A DNA stretch of 29,145 nt, from IMG/VR virus record IMGVR_UViG_3300025276_000152, positions 1-29,145 of that record; one strand, written 5' to 3'. This DNA is from a virus. A model generated the notes under the pieces. The model was not told the DNA's origin. It ran no database searches and worked only from the letters and a program-made list of their open reading frames with translations. Positions 14,405 through 22,650 of the stretch are shown piece after piece (position 1 is the first letter of the stretch; the number at the start of each line of letters is the position of its first letter). Made by a program: the position numbers and the translations under genes.

Positions 14405-16350
14405 GCAGAGGTAAGAAAAAAGAATACAAGAAAAATATACGAATGCTGAATTTAAGCCAGTATTCTCAGCCTTTAATAATAGAAGAAAAAAATAGAGATT
14501 GGATATCCTACGGGGCCGACAATTTATATTTTGATTATTTAATTAATTCTTATCAATCTAGTCCTACAGCGGTGGCTTGTATTACAGGCATAAGCCAAAT
14601 GATATACGGTCGAGGTTTAGACGCTACAAATTCTAACAAACAACCAGACGAATACGCTCAAATGAAGAGTTTATTTACAGATAAGTGTACTAGGAAACTA
14701 GCTACAGATTTAAAGCTATTTGGAATGGCATCTTTTCAAGTTGTTTATTCTAAAGATAGAACTAGAATAACTGAAGTGGACCATTTTCCTGTAGAATGTC
14801 TTAGAGCTGAAAAATGCAACTACGATGGTGATATTGAGGCTTATTACTATATGGCTGACTGGGCCGACATAAAGCCAGGTGAAGAACCAAAAAGAATACC
14901 AGCTTTCGGATTTAGCAGTGAAGAAATTGAAATATATTACATAAAACCTTATAGACCAGGCTATTTTTATTATAGTCCAGTTGACTATGTCGGAGCTTTA
15001 GACTATCAAAATTTAGAAGCCGAAATTGGAACGTTTCATATAAACAACGTTAGAAATGGTATGACTCCTGGTTTACTTATGAATTTTAATTCAGGTATTC
15101 CAGACGAAGACTTACAAAACGATATAGAGAGAAAAATACTTAACAAATATACAGGCACTACTAATGCGGGTAAAATAATTATTGCCTTTAATGACGATAA
15201 GGACCAGGCCGCTACAATAGACGCTGTCCAATTAAGTGACGCTCATAATCAGTATCAATTCTTGTCGGAAGAGTCTCAGTCTAAAATTTTAGTAGGCCAT
15301 AGAGTGACAAGTCCTTTATTATTTGGAATTAAAAACACAAGCTCAGGCTTTGGGTCCAATGCAGACGAATTATCTACTAGTTCAACGCTTTTTGATAATA
15401 CGGTTATTAGACCATTTCAAGACCTTTTATTAACGGCTTTTGACGAAGTACTAGCGTTTAATGATATTACTTTAAACTTGTACTTTAAGAGCTTACAGCC
15501 TTTAGCTTTTGTAGACTTAGAAAATGCTATGTCTGGCGAAGAGGTTGAAGAGCAAACTGGAATTAAAGAAGATGACCGTAGTGAATTAAAAGTTATAGAT
15601 GGTAAAGAAGCATACGAAACAATTAAAGAAGCTGAAGATAAAGCTAACGAGTTGGGTTGTATGGGGTATCACGAACACAAAGAAGACGATGGTAAAATGT
15701 GGTTTATGCCTTGTCAAAATCATACAGACTTAAGTAAAAAAGACGAAAGGCCCTATCTAACAGACGTTTTAAGAGACGCAATACTAAAAGAGTACTCTCA
15801 GCTAGGTGAAGACGAAGAAACTATCTTAGAAGACTTTGAATTGATTGACAGTAGACCAGCTAATGACTACGATGAGATTTTAAACTCTAGTTTAGATATG
15901 GCTACTAAATTAGCTTTTGTACCTACTAGTACACCAAATAAAAAGTCTGAACAAGACACAACTATTATTAAAGTACGTTATAGATACTATGGCAGCAACA
16001 ATCCTGAACGAGAATTTTGTAGAGATATGTGGGCCGCTAAAAAGGTATATAGAATGGAAGATTTAAATAAAGAGAGTGGAGCTAACGCTACTTTAAGTCC
16101 CGCTGGCTCAAGCACCTACAATCTTTGGTTGTATAAAGGCGGTGTTAACTGTCAACATTATTGGGAACGTAGAACGTACTTAAGAAAAAACAACGAGAGA
16201 ATTACAGTAGCTGAAGCGAGACGTAAAATACAAGCTTTAGACCCTAGCTTAAGAGATGAGGCTAGAATAGAAACTAATGTACCAGAGGTGGCGCAAATAG
16301 CTAAGCCTTCAAATAATTGGTGGTCGTTACAACCAGGATATAGAAGTTAA
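14401..16350 (+). CDS. Portal protein with C-terminal extension
   Basis: The product has 649 residues. The first 380 or so residues follow the PBSX/SPP1-like portal pattern: YGADNLYFDYLINSYQSSP at 38-56, LATDLKLFGMASFQVVYSKD at about 100-119, IGTFHINNVRNGMTPGLLM at 211-229, and SKILVGHRVTSPLLFGIK at 296-313. The portal is the dodecameric DNA channel at the capsid vertex. The remaining residues are unusual. There is a Cys/His cluster, GCMGYHEHKEDDGKMWFMPC then NHTD (about 420-445), and a final domain with EREFCRDMWAAKKVYRMED and GGVNCQHYWERRTYLR, similar to the end of minor head (MuF-like) proteins. No separate minor head gene was seen, so the fusion may replace it. Confidence 0.87.
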   Translation: MSRGKKKEYKKNIRMLNLSQYSQPLIIEEKNRDWISYGADNLYFDYLINSYQSSPTAVACITGISQMIYGRGLDATNSNKQPDEYAQMKSLFTDKCTRKLATDLKLFGMASFQVVYSKDRTRITEVDHFPVECLRAEKCNYDGDIEAYYYMADWADIKPGEEPKRIPAFGFSSEEIEIYYIKPYRPGYFYYSPVDYVGALDYQNLEAEIGTFHINNVRNGMTPGLLMNFNSGIPDEDLQNDIERKILNKYTGTTNAGKIIIAFNDDKDQAATIDAVQLSDAHNQYQFLSEESQSKILVGHRVTSPLLFGIKNTSSGFGSNADELSTSSTLFDNTVIRPFQDLLLTAFDEVLAFNDITLNLYFKSLQPLAFVDLENAMSGEEVEEQTGIKEDDRSELKVIDGKEAYETIKEAEDKANELGCMGYHEHKEDDGKMWFMPCQNHTDLSKKDERPYLTDVLRDAILKEYSQLGEDEETILEDFELIDSRPANDYDEILNSSLDMATKLAFVPTSTPNKKSEQDTTIIKVRYRYYGSNNPEREFCRDMWAAKKVYRMEDLNKESGANATLSPAGSSTYNLWLYKGGVNCQHYWERRTYLRKNNERITVAEARRKIQALDPSLRDEARIETNVPEVAQIAKPSNNWWSLQPGYRS

Positions 16351-16353
16351 GAT

Positions 16354-16857
16354 ATGGCAACAGCGTTATTTATAAATAGAACAGACTTAGTAAGAAACAC
16401 TATAATAAATGGTGATGTCGATACTGATAAATTTATACAGTTTATTCGCATAAGTCAACAGATGCATATTCAAAATTATATGGGTACTGCATTATACGAC
16501 CAGATTTCAGCGGCTATAACAGCCGAAACGCTTTCTGCTGACGAAACACTTTTACTAAATGATTATATTCAGCCAATGTTAATTCATTTTAGTATGGTCG
16601 ACTACCTTCCTTTCAGCTCAGTCGAGCTTAGAAATGGTGGCTTATTTAAGCACACCGCAGAAAACGGGACAAGTCCTACAACTAACGAAGTAGACTTTTT
16701 AGTACAAAAACATAGGAATTTTGCAGAGTTTTATACGAGACGATTTATAGATTATATGTCGTTTAATGCTGCTAGTAAGTTTCCAAAGTATTGGGAAAAT
16801 CAAAACAACCAAATGTATCCAGATATGAATGCTACATTTACAGGCTGGGTTTTATAA
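16354..16857 (+). CDS. Putative head-tail connector protein
   Basis: This 167-residue protein lies directly after the portal. The N-terminus MATALFINRTDLVRNTIING is followed by a helical body with HIQNYMGTALYDQI and FYTRRFIDYMSF. The length, the helical pattern and the place next to the portal match gp6/gp15-like adaptor proteins that bind the portal and lengthen the DNA channel. In Bacteroidota phages a family of this form is often labelled as a domain of unknown function. It starts three bases after the portal stop. Confidence 0.6.
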   Translation: MATALFINRTDLVRNTIINGDVDTDKFIQFIRISQQMHIQNYMGTALYDQISAAITAETLSADETLLLNDYIQPMLIHFSMVDYLPFSSVELRNGGLFKHTAENGTSPTTNEVDFLVQKHRNFAEFYTRRFIDYMSFNAASKFPKYWENQNNQMYPDMNATFTGWVL

Positions 16858-16858
16858 T

Positions 16859-16960
16859 ATGGATAAAAAAGAATATACTATAAAATTAAAAAACGTTAGT
16901 AAATTATTAAAATATGTTTACACTAGAGACGTAAAATATAAAGAAAATAAAAAGAAATAA
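16859..16960 (+). CDS. Very small basic protein, 33 aa
   Basis: This 33-residue frame (MDKKEYTIKLKNVSKLLKY) ends in a run of Lys residues. It fills the gap exactly, starting two bases after one gene and ending one base before the next. The fit argues for a real gene. The peptide is short, basic and has no membrane segment; function unknown. Confidence 0.45.
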   Translation: MDKKEYTIKLKNVSKLLKYVYTRDVKYKENKKK

Positions 16961-17380
16961 ATGGCAAATTTAACCAATACACTAATAAGCACAACTTACC
17001 TGTCGATTTTAAAGACTAGTAATAATGCTATTTTGTCGGCTACGCCTGTATTATTAACTGATGGCGGTGGCAACAGCTCTGGCCTTACAATTAATAATGC
17101 TGGTGACTTAATCGCTGCGGGAACTATTACGTTTAATACTGCAATAAAAGACGGTACAAACTTAGTGAACGTTACGAAATTTGTAGACGAAGCAGACGGA
17201 ATAACTAATAACAATAACGATACTAGTATTCCGACAAGCGCATCTGTAATAGATTATGTCTCGAATCCTAGTGAATTGGTTAGTTTGAATTTTGCAAACG
17301 ATACTTTAGCTGCGGCTGGCGGTGTTAGTGTAGGTGGTTTATACCATACTGCGGGAACTGTAAAAATTAGACTAAGTTAA
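16961..17380 (+). CDS. Putative virion appendage protein, 139 aa
   Basis: The N-terminus MANLTNTLISTTYLSILKTS is followed by a Gly/Asn/Thr/Ala-rich body (DGGGNSSGLTINNAGDLIAA) and a C-terminal GGLYHTAGTVKIRLS. That composition resembles short trimeric fibre or tail-decoration proteins, including the fibre gene downstream. It lies between the connector and the fibre genes. It has no signal peptide. It could be an adaptor or a cofactor for the long fibre. The stop overlaps the next ATG. Confidence 0.55.
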   Translation: MANLTNTLISTTYLSILKTSNNAILSATPVLLTDGGGNSSGLTINNAGDLIAAGTITFNTAIKDGTNLVNVTKFVDEADGITNNNNDTSIPTSASVIDYVSNPSELVSLNFANDTLAAAGGVSVGGLYHTAGTVKIRLS

Positions 17381-17535
17381 TGTCAATGCAAGATATAAAA
17401 ATATACGCCTTGAATACTAGTAGCTTAGCTATCAGTTTCACAGATATAGACACAATTTTAAAAGTAATACTGTTATTGGTAAGTATTGGATATACAGTTA
17501 ATAAATGGTATTTAATGAATAAAACAAATAAATAA
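17380..17535 (+). CDS. Small single-membrane-segment protein, 51 aa
   Basis: MSMQDIKIYALNTSSLAISF leads into a hydrophobic stretch at about 26-40 (ILKVILLLVSIGYTV), then a short polar C-terminus (NKWYLMNKTNK). One membrane helix, small size and a place within a structural operon are compatible with a holin-like or pinholin-like accessory, or with a membrane-anchored virion or entry factor. There is no evidence to choose. It has TAATG-style overlaps with both neighbours. Confidence 0.6.
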   Translation: MSMQDIKIYALNTSSLAISFTDIDTILKVILLLVSIGYTVNKWYLMNKTNK

Positions 17536-17723
17536 TGAGTCCAGCAGAAATATACTATAAAACTTATTGGGGTATTGGAGCTTGTAATAATATCGGTTGG
17601 GGTATCGTATATAAGCCTTTTGTCGATTGTACGCCTTCGCCACAATTTGAGATTATAGCAGAAAACGGAGACTTCTTATTAACTGAAAGCAATAACGAAT
17701 TTTTAATAACGGAATTTCAATAA
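17535..17723 (+). CDS. Small protein with shared IIAEN/LLTE C-terminus, 62 aa
   Basis: The N-terminal part (MSPAEIYYKTYWGIGACNNI) has Gly, Tyr and Trp clusters. The C-terminus FEIIAENGDFLLTESNNEF matches the end of the 75-residue protein at 9738-9965. The two proteins do not otherwise align, which points to a mobile docking or oligomerisation segment. It overlaps the TM protein's stop by one base and precedes the fibre gene by 12 bases. Function unknown; probably virion-associated. Confidence 0.6.
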   Translation: MSPAEIYYKTYWGIGACNNIGWGIVYKPFVDCTPSPQFEIIAENGDFLLTESNNEFLITEFQ

Positions 17724-17735
17724 AAATAAAAAACA

Positions 17736-20021
17736 ATGGCAAATAAAAAATTTAGTGAATTTGAACTAAAAACTGACACTAGTGGCGTAAGTCATATTGT
17801 AGGGTATAATGGAGCAGAAAATGTTCAAATAACACCAGCAAACTTTATAGATACAACAGGCGGTCCTTATCTTCCTTTAGTTGGTGGCACAATAACAGGC
17901 GCATTAACAGTAAACGATATTTTAACCGCTGGACTTGGTTTAGCAGTAACTGGAGGAACTGTAGGCTCTGGTAAGCTTGTATTAGCTTCTACTAACAAAG
18001 TACATTTAAGCGGTGGTAGTGCTGGTTTAATTTTGCAAAATTCTACCGGAAGTACTAGCATTGAACAAGGCGCTGGAGCTAGTGGAGATATTTTGTTAAA
18101 AACAAATTCAATTGAAAGAATGCAGCTTTTAGCGAATGGAAACATAGTTATAAATAAAGATGTTGCAAGTGCTAATAATATATCTAAAACTTTTACTACT
18201 GGTCACGCTGTAGCTAATAGAGGTGGCTCTATTTTATTTGGTATGAATGATTCCACATTGACAGGAATGCAAATAACTACTTCCGCCGCTGCTAATAACT
18301 CATTTAATAAGCAAGAAATTGAATTTACAACACACGAAGGCGGAGTTTCTACAGGTGTGAGAATGAAAATAGATAGTGTAGGTAATTTGGGTATAGGAGA
18401 AGATACTCCTTTAATTAGTGCTTCTTATAAATCTATTGTTTCTAGTGGTATTGGTGGGGTTATAATTCGAAATAAAATAGGTGCAGTAAAAGCTCTTGAC
18501 ATACAGTCCGATGGAGCTGCAAATTATATATATGGATATGAAGACATACCAATGGTGTTTGCCACTAATGGTAGTGAAAAAATGCGACTAAAATCGGGTG
18601 GAGATTTGGGAATAGGTACGTCTAGCCCTACGGATAAATTAGATGTTGCGGGAGCAGCAAGATTTACTACTAATGTATCTTTTAGTAGTGCAAATGCGGG
18701 AAGAATATATAAAGCATCAAATCACGGTTTAGCTTTACAAGGAGTTACTGGAACTGAAAATGATTTTGCAATATTTACTCCGACAGGTGCGCTTAAAATA
18801 ATTGTACCAACAGGAACAAATAATTTAATTTTAAATTCAGCCAATGGTAATGTGGGCGTGGCTAATTCGAGTCCTCTGCAGAAATTTGATACACCTAATA
18901 TGGTAATTGGTGGTTCAACAATAGCTGGAGTATATAGAGCAAACTCCTTAGCCATAGATAATAACGGTGGTATTTCTCGCTTTTATTCATTTGGACCAAA
19001 CACCTCTTCAACTGGAGCTTTTACGTTTAATACCTCAAACTCAGATGCTAGTATTAATCCTGAAAGAATGAGGCTATCAGCGGCTGGTAATTTGGGAATT
19101 GGAATTAATCCAGATGCTTTTGGAAAACTTACTGTTGGTGGTACTGGTAATTTATTAAATTTAAATGCTACTACTGGAAAAGTTAATCAGGTGTTTTATG
19201 AAAATAGTGTAGGTAGATTTTATTTAAGTACACTTGGTGGAACAGATGGATTAGCCTTTATTGATGGAGATGGTACAAGCGAGCGAATGAGAATTGACGA
19301 GACTGGTAATGTTTTATTTGGTAAAACCTCTAATGTAATAAATGATGCAGGCGCTAAAATTGGAGCTACAACAGGAACTAATATAACAAGAGCTGACAAT
19401 GAAGTTCTTTTTTTAAATAGAACTAATAGTTTTGGAAGAACATTAAGTATTGGAAAAGATGGAGACAGAATTGGAGAAATAGGAACTTTTGGCGGTGTGC
19501 CTTATATAGGATACCAATTAGGAGCTGGAGGTGGAATTATGTTTAATGGTTCAAGCATTGAGCCAACTGCACTAGGTAGTAATAGGTCAAGCGACACAAA
19601 CGATATTGGTAGTGTTAGTTATCAATGGCGAAATATTTATTTAGGTGCAAGTGGTGGTATATTTTTAGGTGGTACTGGTACGGCTAATAAATTAGATGAC
19701 TATGAAAAGGGAGATTGGACACCAACTTTAGGAGGAACTTGGACAACAGACCCAACGACTATAACAGGTACATATACTAAAATAGGTCGATTAGTTTCTA
19801 TAACAATGGCTTGGAGTGGTGGAGTTAAAACTAATGCAATTAATGGATATTTTCAAGGTTTACCATTTGCTGTAGAAAAAAATGGAACTGGTTCAGTTTC
19901 CGATTCTAGTGTAGCTGATTTAGGTAATTGCTTATTTGCAAATGTAAACAGAATTTGGTTAACTGCTACAACTTTAGGCACTACAAATTATTTATCTGGA
20001 ACTTATCATACAGCTTCTTAA
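17736..20021 (+). CDS. Tail fibre protein
   Basis: This 761-residue protein is presumably the host-binding fibre. The N-terminus MANKKFSEFELKTDTSGVSH followed by IVGYNGAENVQITPANF is a typical fibre-attachment head. GALTVND then introduces a long series of repeats built on ERMRL...AGNLGIG (near 123, 209, 281, 448 and 526), which form beta-prism or beta-helix units in trimeric fibres. The end (DYEKGDWTPTLGGTWTT) resembles the beta-sandwich tips found on several fibres. No C-terminal S74 autoproteolytic chaperone motif was seen. The gene has the richest coding repeats in the window. Confidence 0.85.
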   Translation: MANKKFSEFELKTDTSGVSHIVGYNGAENVQITPANFIDTTGGPYLPLVGGTITGALTVNDILTAGLGLAVTGGTVGSGKLVLASTNKVHLSGGSAGLILQNSTGSTSIEQGAGASGDILLKTNSIERMQLLANGNIVINKDVASANNISKTFTTGHAVANRGGSILFGMNDSTLTGMQITTSAAANNSFNKQEIEFTTHEGGVSTGVRMKIDSVGNLGIGEDTPLISASYKSIVSSGIGGVIIRNKIGAVKALDIQSDGAANYIYGYEDIPMVFATNGSEKMRLKSGGDLGIGTSSPTDKLDVAGAARFTTNVSFSSANAGRIYKASNHGLALQGVTGTENDFAIFTPTGALKIIVPTGTNNLILNSANGNVGVANSSPLQKFDTPNMVIGGSTIAGVYRANSLAIDNNGGISRFYSFGPNTSSTGAFTFNTSNSDASINPERMRLSAAGNLGIGINPDAFGKLTVGGTGNLLNLNATTGKVNQVFYENSVGRFYLSTLGGTDGLAFIDGDGTSERMRIDETGNVLFGKTSNVINDAGAKIGATTGTNITRADNEVLFLNRTNSFGRTLSIGKDGDRIGEIGTFGGVPYIGYQLGAGGGIMFNGSSIEPTALGSNRSSDTNDIGSVSYQWRNIYLGASGGIFLGGTGTANKLDDYEKGDWTPTLGGTWTTDPTTITGTYTKIGRLVSITMAWSGGVKTNAINGYFQGLPFAVEKNGTGSVSDSSVADLGNCLFANVNRIWLTATTLGTTNYLSGTYHTAS

Positions 20022-20071
20022 TAAAATAATAAATAAAATAACAAATAAATAAATAAATAAAAATTAAAATT
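20022..20071 (+). promoter_or_regulatory. AAAT-repeat leader
   Basis: This intergenic interval consists of A/T tandem repeats (AAATAA units) and ends at the ATG at 20072. It mirrors the tract before the scaffold gene. It may be a translation-enhancing leader; there is no hairpin or T run. Confidence 0.35.
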
Positions 20072-20455
20072 ATGGCAAATTTAAAAACTTGGGACTGCAA
20101 ATCGGTCGAAGTATATGTAGAAGAATCTGGAAACTCAGATGTGGTTTATAATGTAAATTGGCGTATTAACGCTGTTTCAGACCAGAAAATTCCACAACCA
20201 GCACCAGAACCTGGACAACCTGTAGTAGACAGATATTACAGCGCTACAGTTTATGGTGGTCAATCTATACCAGCACCAGAAGGAGCATTTATTCCTTTTG
20301 CAGACTTAACAGAAGCAATTGTTGAAGGATGGACTAAAGCAGCTTTAGGAGACGAAAAGGTAGAAGAGTTATATAAAAACTTAGATGCACAAATTGAACT
20401 AGAAATAAACCCTACTTCATTAAGTATGCAGATTGGTGGACCAGTAGCTGAGTAA
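20072..20455 (+). CDS. Conserved-looking small protein after fibre gene, 127 aa
   Basis: This 127-residue protein has a beta-rich N-terminus (SVEVYVEESGNSDVVYNVNW), a Pro-rich loop (QPAPEPGQPV) and an acidic C-terminal helical region with GDEKVEELYKNLDAQIELE. I recognise the general form as a conserved phage protein of unknown function, often near fibre or lysis genes. It could be a fibre assembly chaperone or a virion protein. No signal peptide. It is followed by a 48-base AT-rich interval. Confidence 0.6.
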   Translation: MANLKTWDCKSVEVYVEESGNSDVVYNVNWRINAVSDQKIPQPAPEPGQPVVDRYYSATVYGGQSIPAPEGAFIPFADLTEAIVEGWTKAALGDEKVEELYKNLDAQIELEINPTSLSMQIGGPVAE

Positions 20456-20503
20456 TTATTATAAATTAATTTTGTATATTTAAACAAACTTAAAAAACAT
20501 ATT

Positions 20504-20647
20504 ATGAAAATTACAGAAGAACAAATCCAAAAAGTAAATCAAGTTATAAACTCACTACCTATAGCTTATTTAGCACAGGCCCAAGAGATTGTAAAAATCT
20601 TAAACGAGTCGGTTCCTAAAGAAGACAAGGTAGAAACAAAAGCATAA
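20504..20647 (+). CDS. Small hypothetical protein, 47 aa
   Basis: The ATG at 20504 follows an AT-rich leader with TTTGTATATTTAA (20471-20483), which may be a promoter box. The product (MKITEEQIQKVNQVINSLPI) is an acidic helical peptide with a Lys/Glu C-terminus. It is directly adjacent to the next small gene. No domain was recognised. Confidence 0.55.
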   Translation: MKITEEQIQKVNQVINSLPIAYLAQAQEIVKILNESVPKEDKVETKA

Positions 20648-20794
20648 ATGATAAAAGCATTGCGATATTTAGCTGACTTTTTAGAACAGGAAAAATGTCA
20701 ATTTATAGTTTATTGGAATGGATTATTAGATAATCTAAAAATAATAAAATCATATAACTGCGAGAATTGTTTATGCGAAAAATTAACAAAATAA
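20648..20794 (+). CDS. Small Cys-containing protein before endolysin, 48 aa
   Basis: This 48-residue protein has a C-terminal Cys cluster (NCENCLCEKLTK; Cys at about 38, 41 and 43) and an aromatic middle (FIVYWNGLLDNLK). It starts immediately after the previous stop and overlaps the endolysin gene by 22 bases. The Cys-x2-Cys-x-Cys group could bind a metal ion. Its position suggests a lysis or late function, but no role is known. Confidence 0.55.
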   Translation: MIKALRYLADFLEQEKCQFIVYWNGLLDNLKIIKSYNCENCLCEKLTK

Positions 20795-21192
20795 TAGTAC
20801 ATAGTACCGCAACGCCTGAAGGTAGAGACGTTAGTCTAGAAGAAGTTAGACAATGGCATACCAAAGAACGAGGCTGGTCCGATATAGGGTATCATTTTTT
20901 AGTTTTATTAGACGGGTCGGTTGAAGAGGGTCGACCCCTAGAACGTACTGGTGCGCATACTAAAGGTCATAATTGGGACTCTATAGGTATTGCATACGTT
21001 GGTGGTTTAGATAGCAAAATGAATGCTAAGGATACTAGAAACGATAAACAAAAAGATTCTTTAGTAGACTTACTATGTCAGCTAAAAGACGCTTACGGTG
21101 GCATTATATACGGCCATAACAACTATAGCACAAAGGCTTGTCCTAGTTTTGATGCTAAGTTAGAATACCAAAATATTTCAGATAGGTTTTAA
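20773..21192 (+). CDS. Endolysin: N-acetylmuramoyl-L-alanine amidase, T7-lysozyme-like
   Basis: This 139-residue zinc amidase (Amidase_2 fold) cleaves the bond between MurNAc and the L-Ala of the peptide stem. Zinc ligands are His10 (KIIVHSTAT), His115 (IIYGHNNYS) and Cys123 (KACPSF). Tyr40 and Lys121 match the catalytic Tyr46 and Lys128 of T7 lysozyme. The length is close to the 150 residues of T7 lysozyme, and there is no binding domain or signal peptide, so export depends on the holin. I use the ATG at 20773 rather than the TTG two codons earlier. Confidence 0.93.
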   Translation: MRKINKIIVHSTATPEGRDVSLEEVRQWHTKERGWSDIGYHFLVLLDGSVEEGRPLERTGAHTKGHNWDSIGIAYVGGLDSKMNAKDTRNDKQKDSLVDLLCQLKDAYGGIIYGHNNYSTKACPSFDAKLEYQNISDRF

Positions 21193-21344
21193 TGGATAAA
21201 TACGATTTTAGCATATTGGAGCGTTTAAGTACTGGCCCAGTGTTAGGATTTTCTTATTACGAGCCTGACCCAGTTGGCGAATACAATTACTACGAATTTG
21301 ATTTATACTTAATCTTTATACAACTTAGACTTCGTTGGGAATGA
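21192..21344 (+). CDS. Small protein between endolysin and holin, 50 aa
   Basis: This 50-residue frame runs from a TAATG overlap with the endolysin to an ATGA overlap with the holin. The product (MDKYDFSILERLSTGPVLGF) is Tyr- and Glu-rich with a short hydrophobic end (DLYLIFIQLRLRWE). Overlap coupling on both sides supports a real gene. It could assist lysis timing; no family recognised. Confidence 0.6.
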   Translation: MDKYDFSILERLSTGPVLGFSYYEPDPVGEYNYYEFDLYLIFIQLRLRWE

Positions 21345-21736
21345 AAAAAATACTAGACTTTTTAGGTAGCAATGTTTTTAAGGGAATCAGTAATTTACTA
21401 GACGACTTAATAACTAATGACGAAGAGAGACTAGAAGCAAAGCGTAAAATCTTTGAAACGCTTAAACAACGAGAGTTAGAGTTACAGAGAATGCAAGCCG
21501 ATGTTATAATAGCTGAGGCTCAAGGCAATTGGTTACAACGTTCTTGGCGTCCTATATTAATGCTAGCGTTTGGTTTTATAGTTGTTTACTGTAAATTTAT
21601 TGGCCCGCTATTTGATTTAAGAATACCAGTCTTAGAAGACGAGTTTTGGAATCTACTGCAAATAGGTATAGGAGGCTATGTAATAGGGCGTACAGGCGAA
21701 AAGATAGCTAAGGAGTATGCTAGTACCAAAAAGTAA
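21341..21736 (+). CDS. Holin, GTA 3TM type
   Basis: This 131-residue protein has an N-terminal charged amphipathic region (about 1-60), then NWLQRSWRPILMLAFGFIVV (63-82), further hydrophobic segments near 76-92 and 102-116, and a basic C-terminus. The WRP motif before the first membrane helix is characteristic of the gene-transfer-agent 3TM holin family. It follows the endolysin, as expected for a protein that makes the membrane permeable at the end of infection. The ATG at 21341 in the ATGA overlap is preferred over a TTG two codons upstream. Confidence 0.82.
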   Translation: MKKILDFLGSNVFKGISNLLDDLITNDEERLEAKRKIFETLKQRELELQRMQADVIIAEAQGNWLQRSWRPILMLAFGFIVVYCKFIGPLFDLRIPVLEDEFWNLLQIGIGGYVIGRTGEKIAKEYASTKK

Positions 21737-21753
21737 TTTAAGTGTCTTAAAAC

Positions 21754-21860
21754 GCTTATATAAGCTTATAGTAGTCTAGTATATATAACTAGTCTAGTCT
21801 AGTATATTTATATATTAATCTAGTATATATCTAAGTCTAGTTATTATAACTAGTCTATAA
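21754..21860. repeat. Repeat- and palindrome-rich region, possible replication origin
   Basis: The interval 21737-21912 has no gene. It holds a perfect 12-bp palindrome GCTTATATAAGC (21754-21765), several copies of TAGTCTAGTATATA-like units between 21770 and 21835, and a perfect 17-bp palindrome with a single central T, CTAGTTATTATAACTAG (21837-21853). The low GC content and iterated units are as expected for an origin. It lies between the lysis block and the replication genes, and the phage encodes a DnaA-domain-IV-like protein. Direct evidence for origin function is lacking. Confidence 0.55.
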
Positions 21861-21912
21861 TAGTAAAAAATACATAAATTTTATTAACTTACAAAATAAA
21901 AATATAGATTTT

Positions 21913-22146
21913 ATGGATATAGAATTTCAAATACTTAAAATAGTTGGTTACAAAACCTGGTCGGATAGAAAAAAAATAGACGCTATGCTAGAGATAGACA
22001 GCAATAATTATACTAATCTAGGTATCGACTCTTTACAAAAAGATAAAGACTTAGTTAAAAAACAAAGTAGATTTATATATCGAGCTATAAAAAGCGTAGA
22101 CGAATCAGTAGGCGAATTACTTTATAAGGCTAGAGATAAAAATTGA
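21913..22146 (+). CDS. Small hypothetical protein, 77 aa
   Basis: This first gene of the replication block has 77 residues. It is charged and helical (MDIEFQILKIVGYKTWSDRK, later KKQSRFIYRAIKSVDES). The stop overlaps the TTG start of NinG (TTGA), so the two are coupled. It has no membrane segment. The function is unknown; the basic helices would permit nucleic-acid binding. Confidence 0.65.
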   Translation: MDIEFQILKIVGYKTWSDRKKIDAMLEIDSNNYTNLGIDSLQKDKDLVKKQSRFIYRAIKSVDESVGELLYKARDKN

Positions 22147-22538
22147 AAAAACCAAGCCGCAAATCTCTTATAAAAAAACTAGACACAATCTTTAGCGAAT
22201 ACGTTAGACGTAGTCACGCTGATAGAAATGGAATAGTAAAGTGTTACACTTGCGAGAAAAAAGACTACTGGAAAGGTAAGGGAATGCAAAACGGACATTT
22301 TATATCTAGAGCTTCTAGAATACTTAGATGGACTCCTGACAACTGTAGGCCACAATGTTACGCTTGTAATTGTATGAGGTACGGGCAAAATTATATCTTT
22401 GCAATGAATCTAAACAAAGAGTTTGGTTACGATAAAGCAGACGAGCTTTTACAGAAATCTAGGGAAACTATTAAACAAGCCGACTATGAGCTTATAGAAT
22501 TAATAGAACATTATAAAGATTTAGTTAATAAATTATAG
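22143..22538 (+). CDS. ninG: NinG/Rap-like recombination endonuclease
   Basis: This 131-residue protein matches lambda NinG (Rap), a Holliday-junction-cutting nuclease that acts in phage recombination. Motifs in order are FSEYVRRSHAD (17-27), CYTC (34-37), GHFISRAS (51-58), LRWTPDNCRPQC (61-72) and CYACN (72-76). The Cys/His set would hold zinc, and His52 lies in an HNH-like position. It is shorter than the lambda protein (about 204). The only plausible start is TTG at 22143, overlapping the upstream stop; the first in-frame ATG is too far inside, beyond the first Cys pair. Confidence 0.85.
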   Translation: MKKPSRKSLIKKLDTIFSEYVRRSHADRNGIVKCYTCEKKDYWKGKGMQNGHFISRASRILRWTPDNCRPQCYACNCMRYGQNYIFAMNLNKEFGYDKADELLQKSRETIKQADYELIELIEHYKDLVNKL

Positions 22539-22579
22539 TATATTTGAGGGCGGTTAACCTGTTTTCAAATCGTAATACT

Positions 22580-22620
22580 AAGGGGGTCATAGTTAATAAC
22601 TTAACCCCTTTTGTTGTTTT
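22580..22620 (+). terminator. Terminator after ninG
   Basis: AAGGGG (22580-22585) pairs with CCCCTT (22605-22610) around a loop that itself contains AGTTAATAACT, and a T-rich run follows. Just upstream, ATTTGA/TCAAAT (22542-22547/22565-22570) forms a second hairpin round a GGTTAACC palindrome. Together they fill most of 22539-22692. Confidence 0.75.
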
Positions 22621-22650
22621 ACATAAAAAGTTTTTCACAATAACTAATAA

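Noticed and set aside
17736-20021. Peptidase S74 chaperone at the fibre C-terminus
   Set aside because: No S74-like motif near the C-terminus; the end is a beta-sandwich-like domain.
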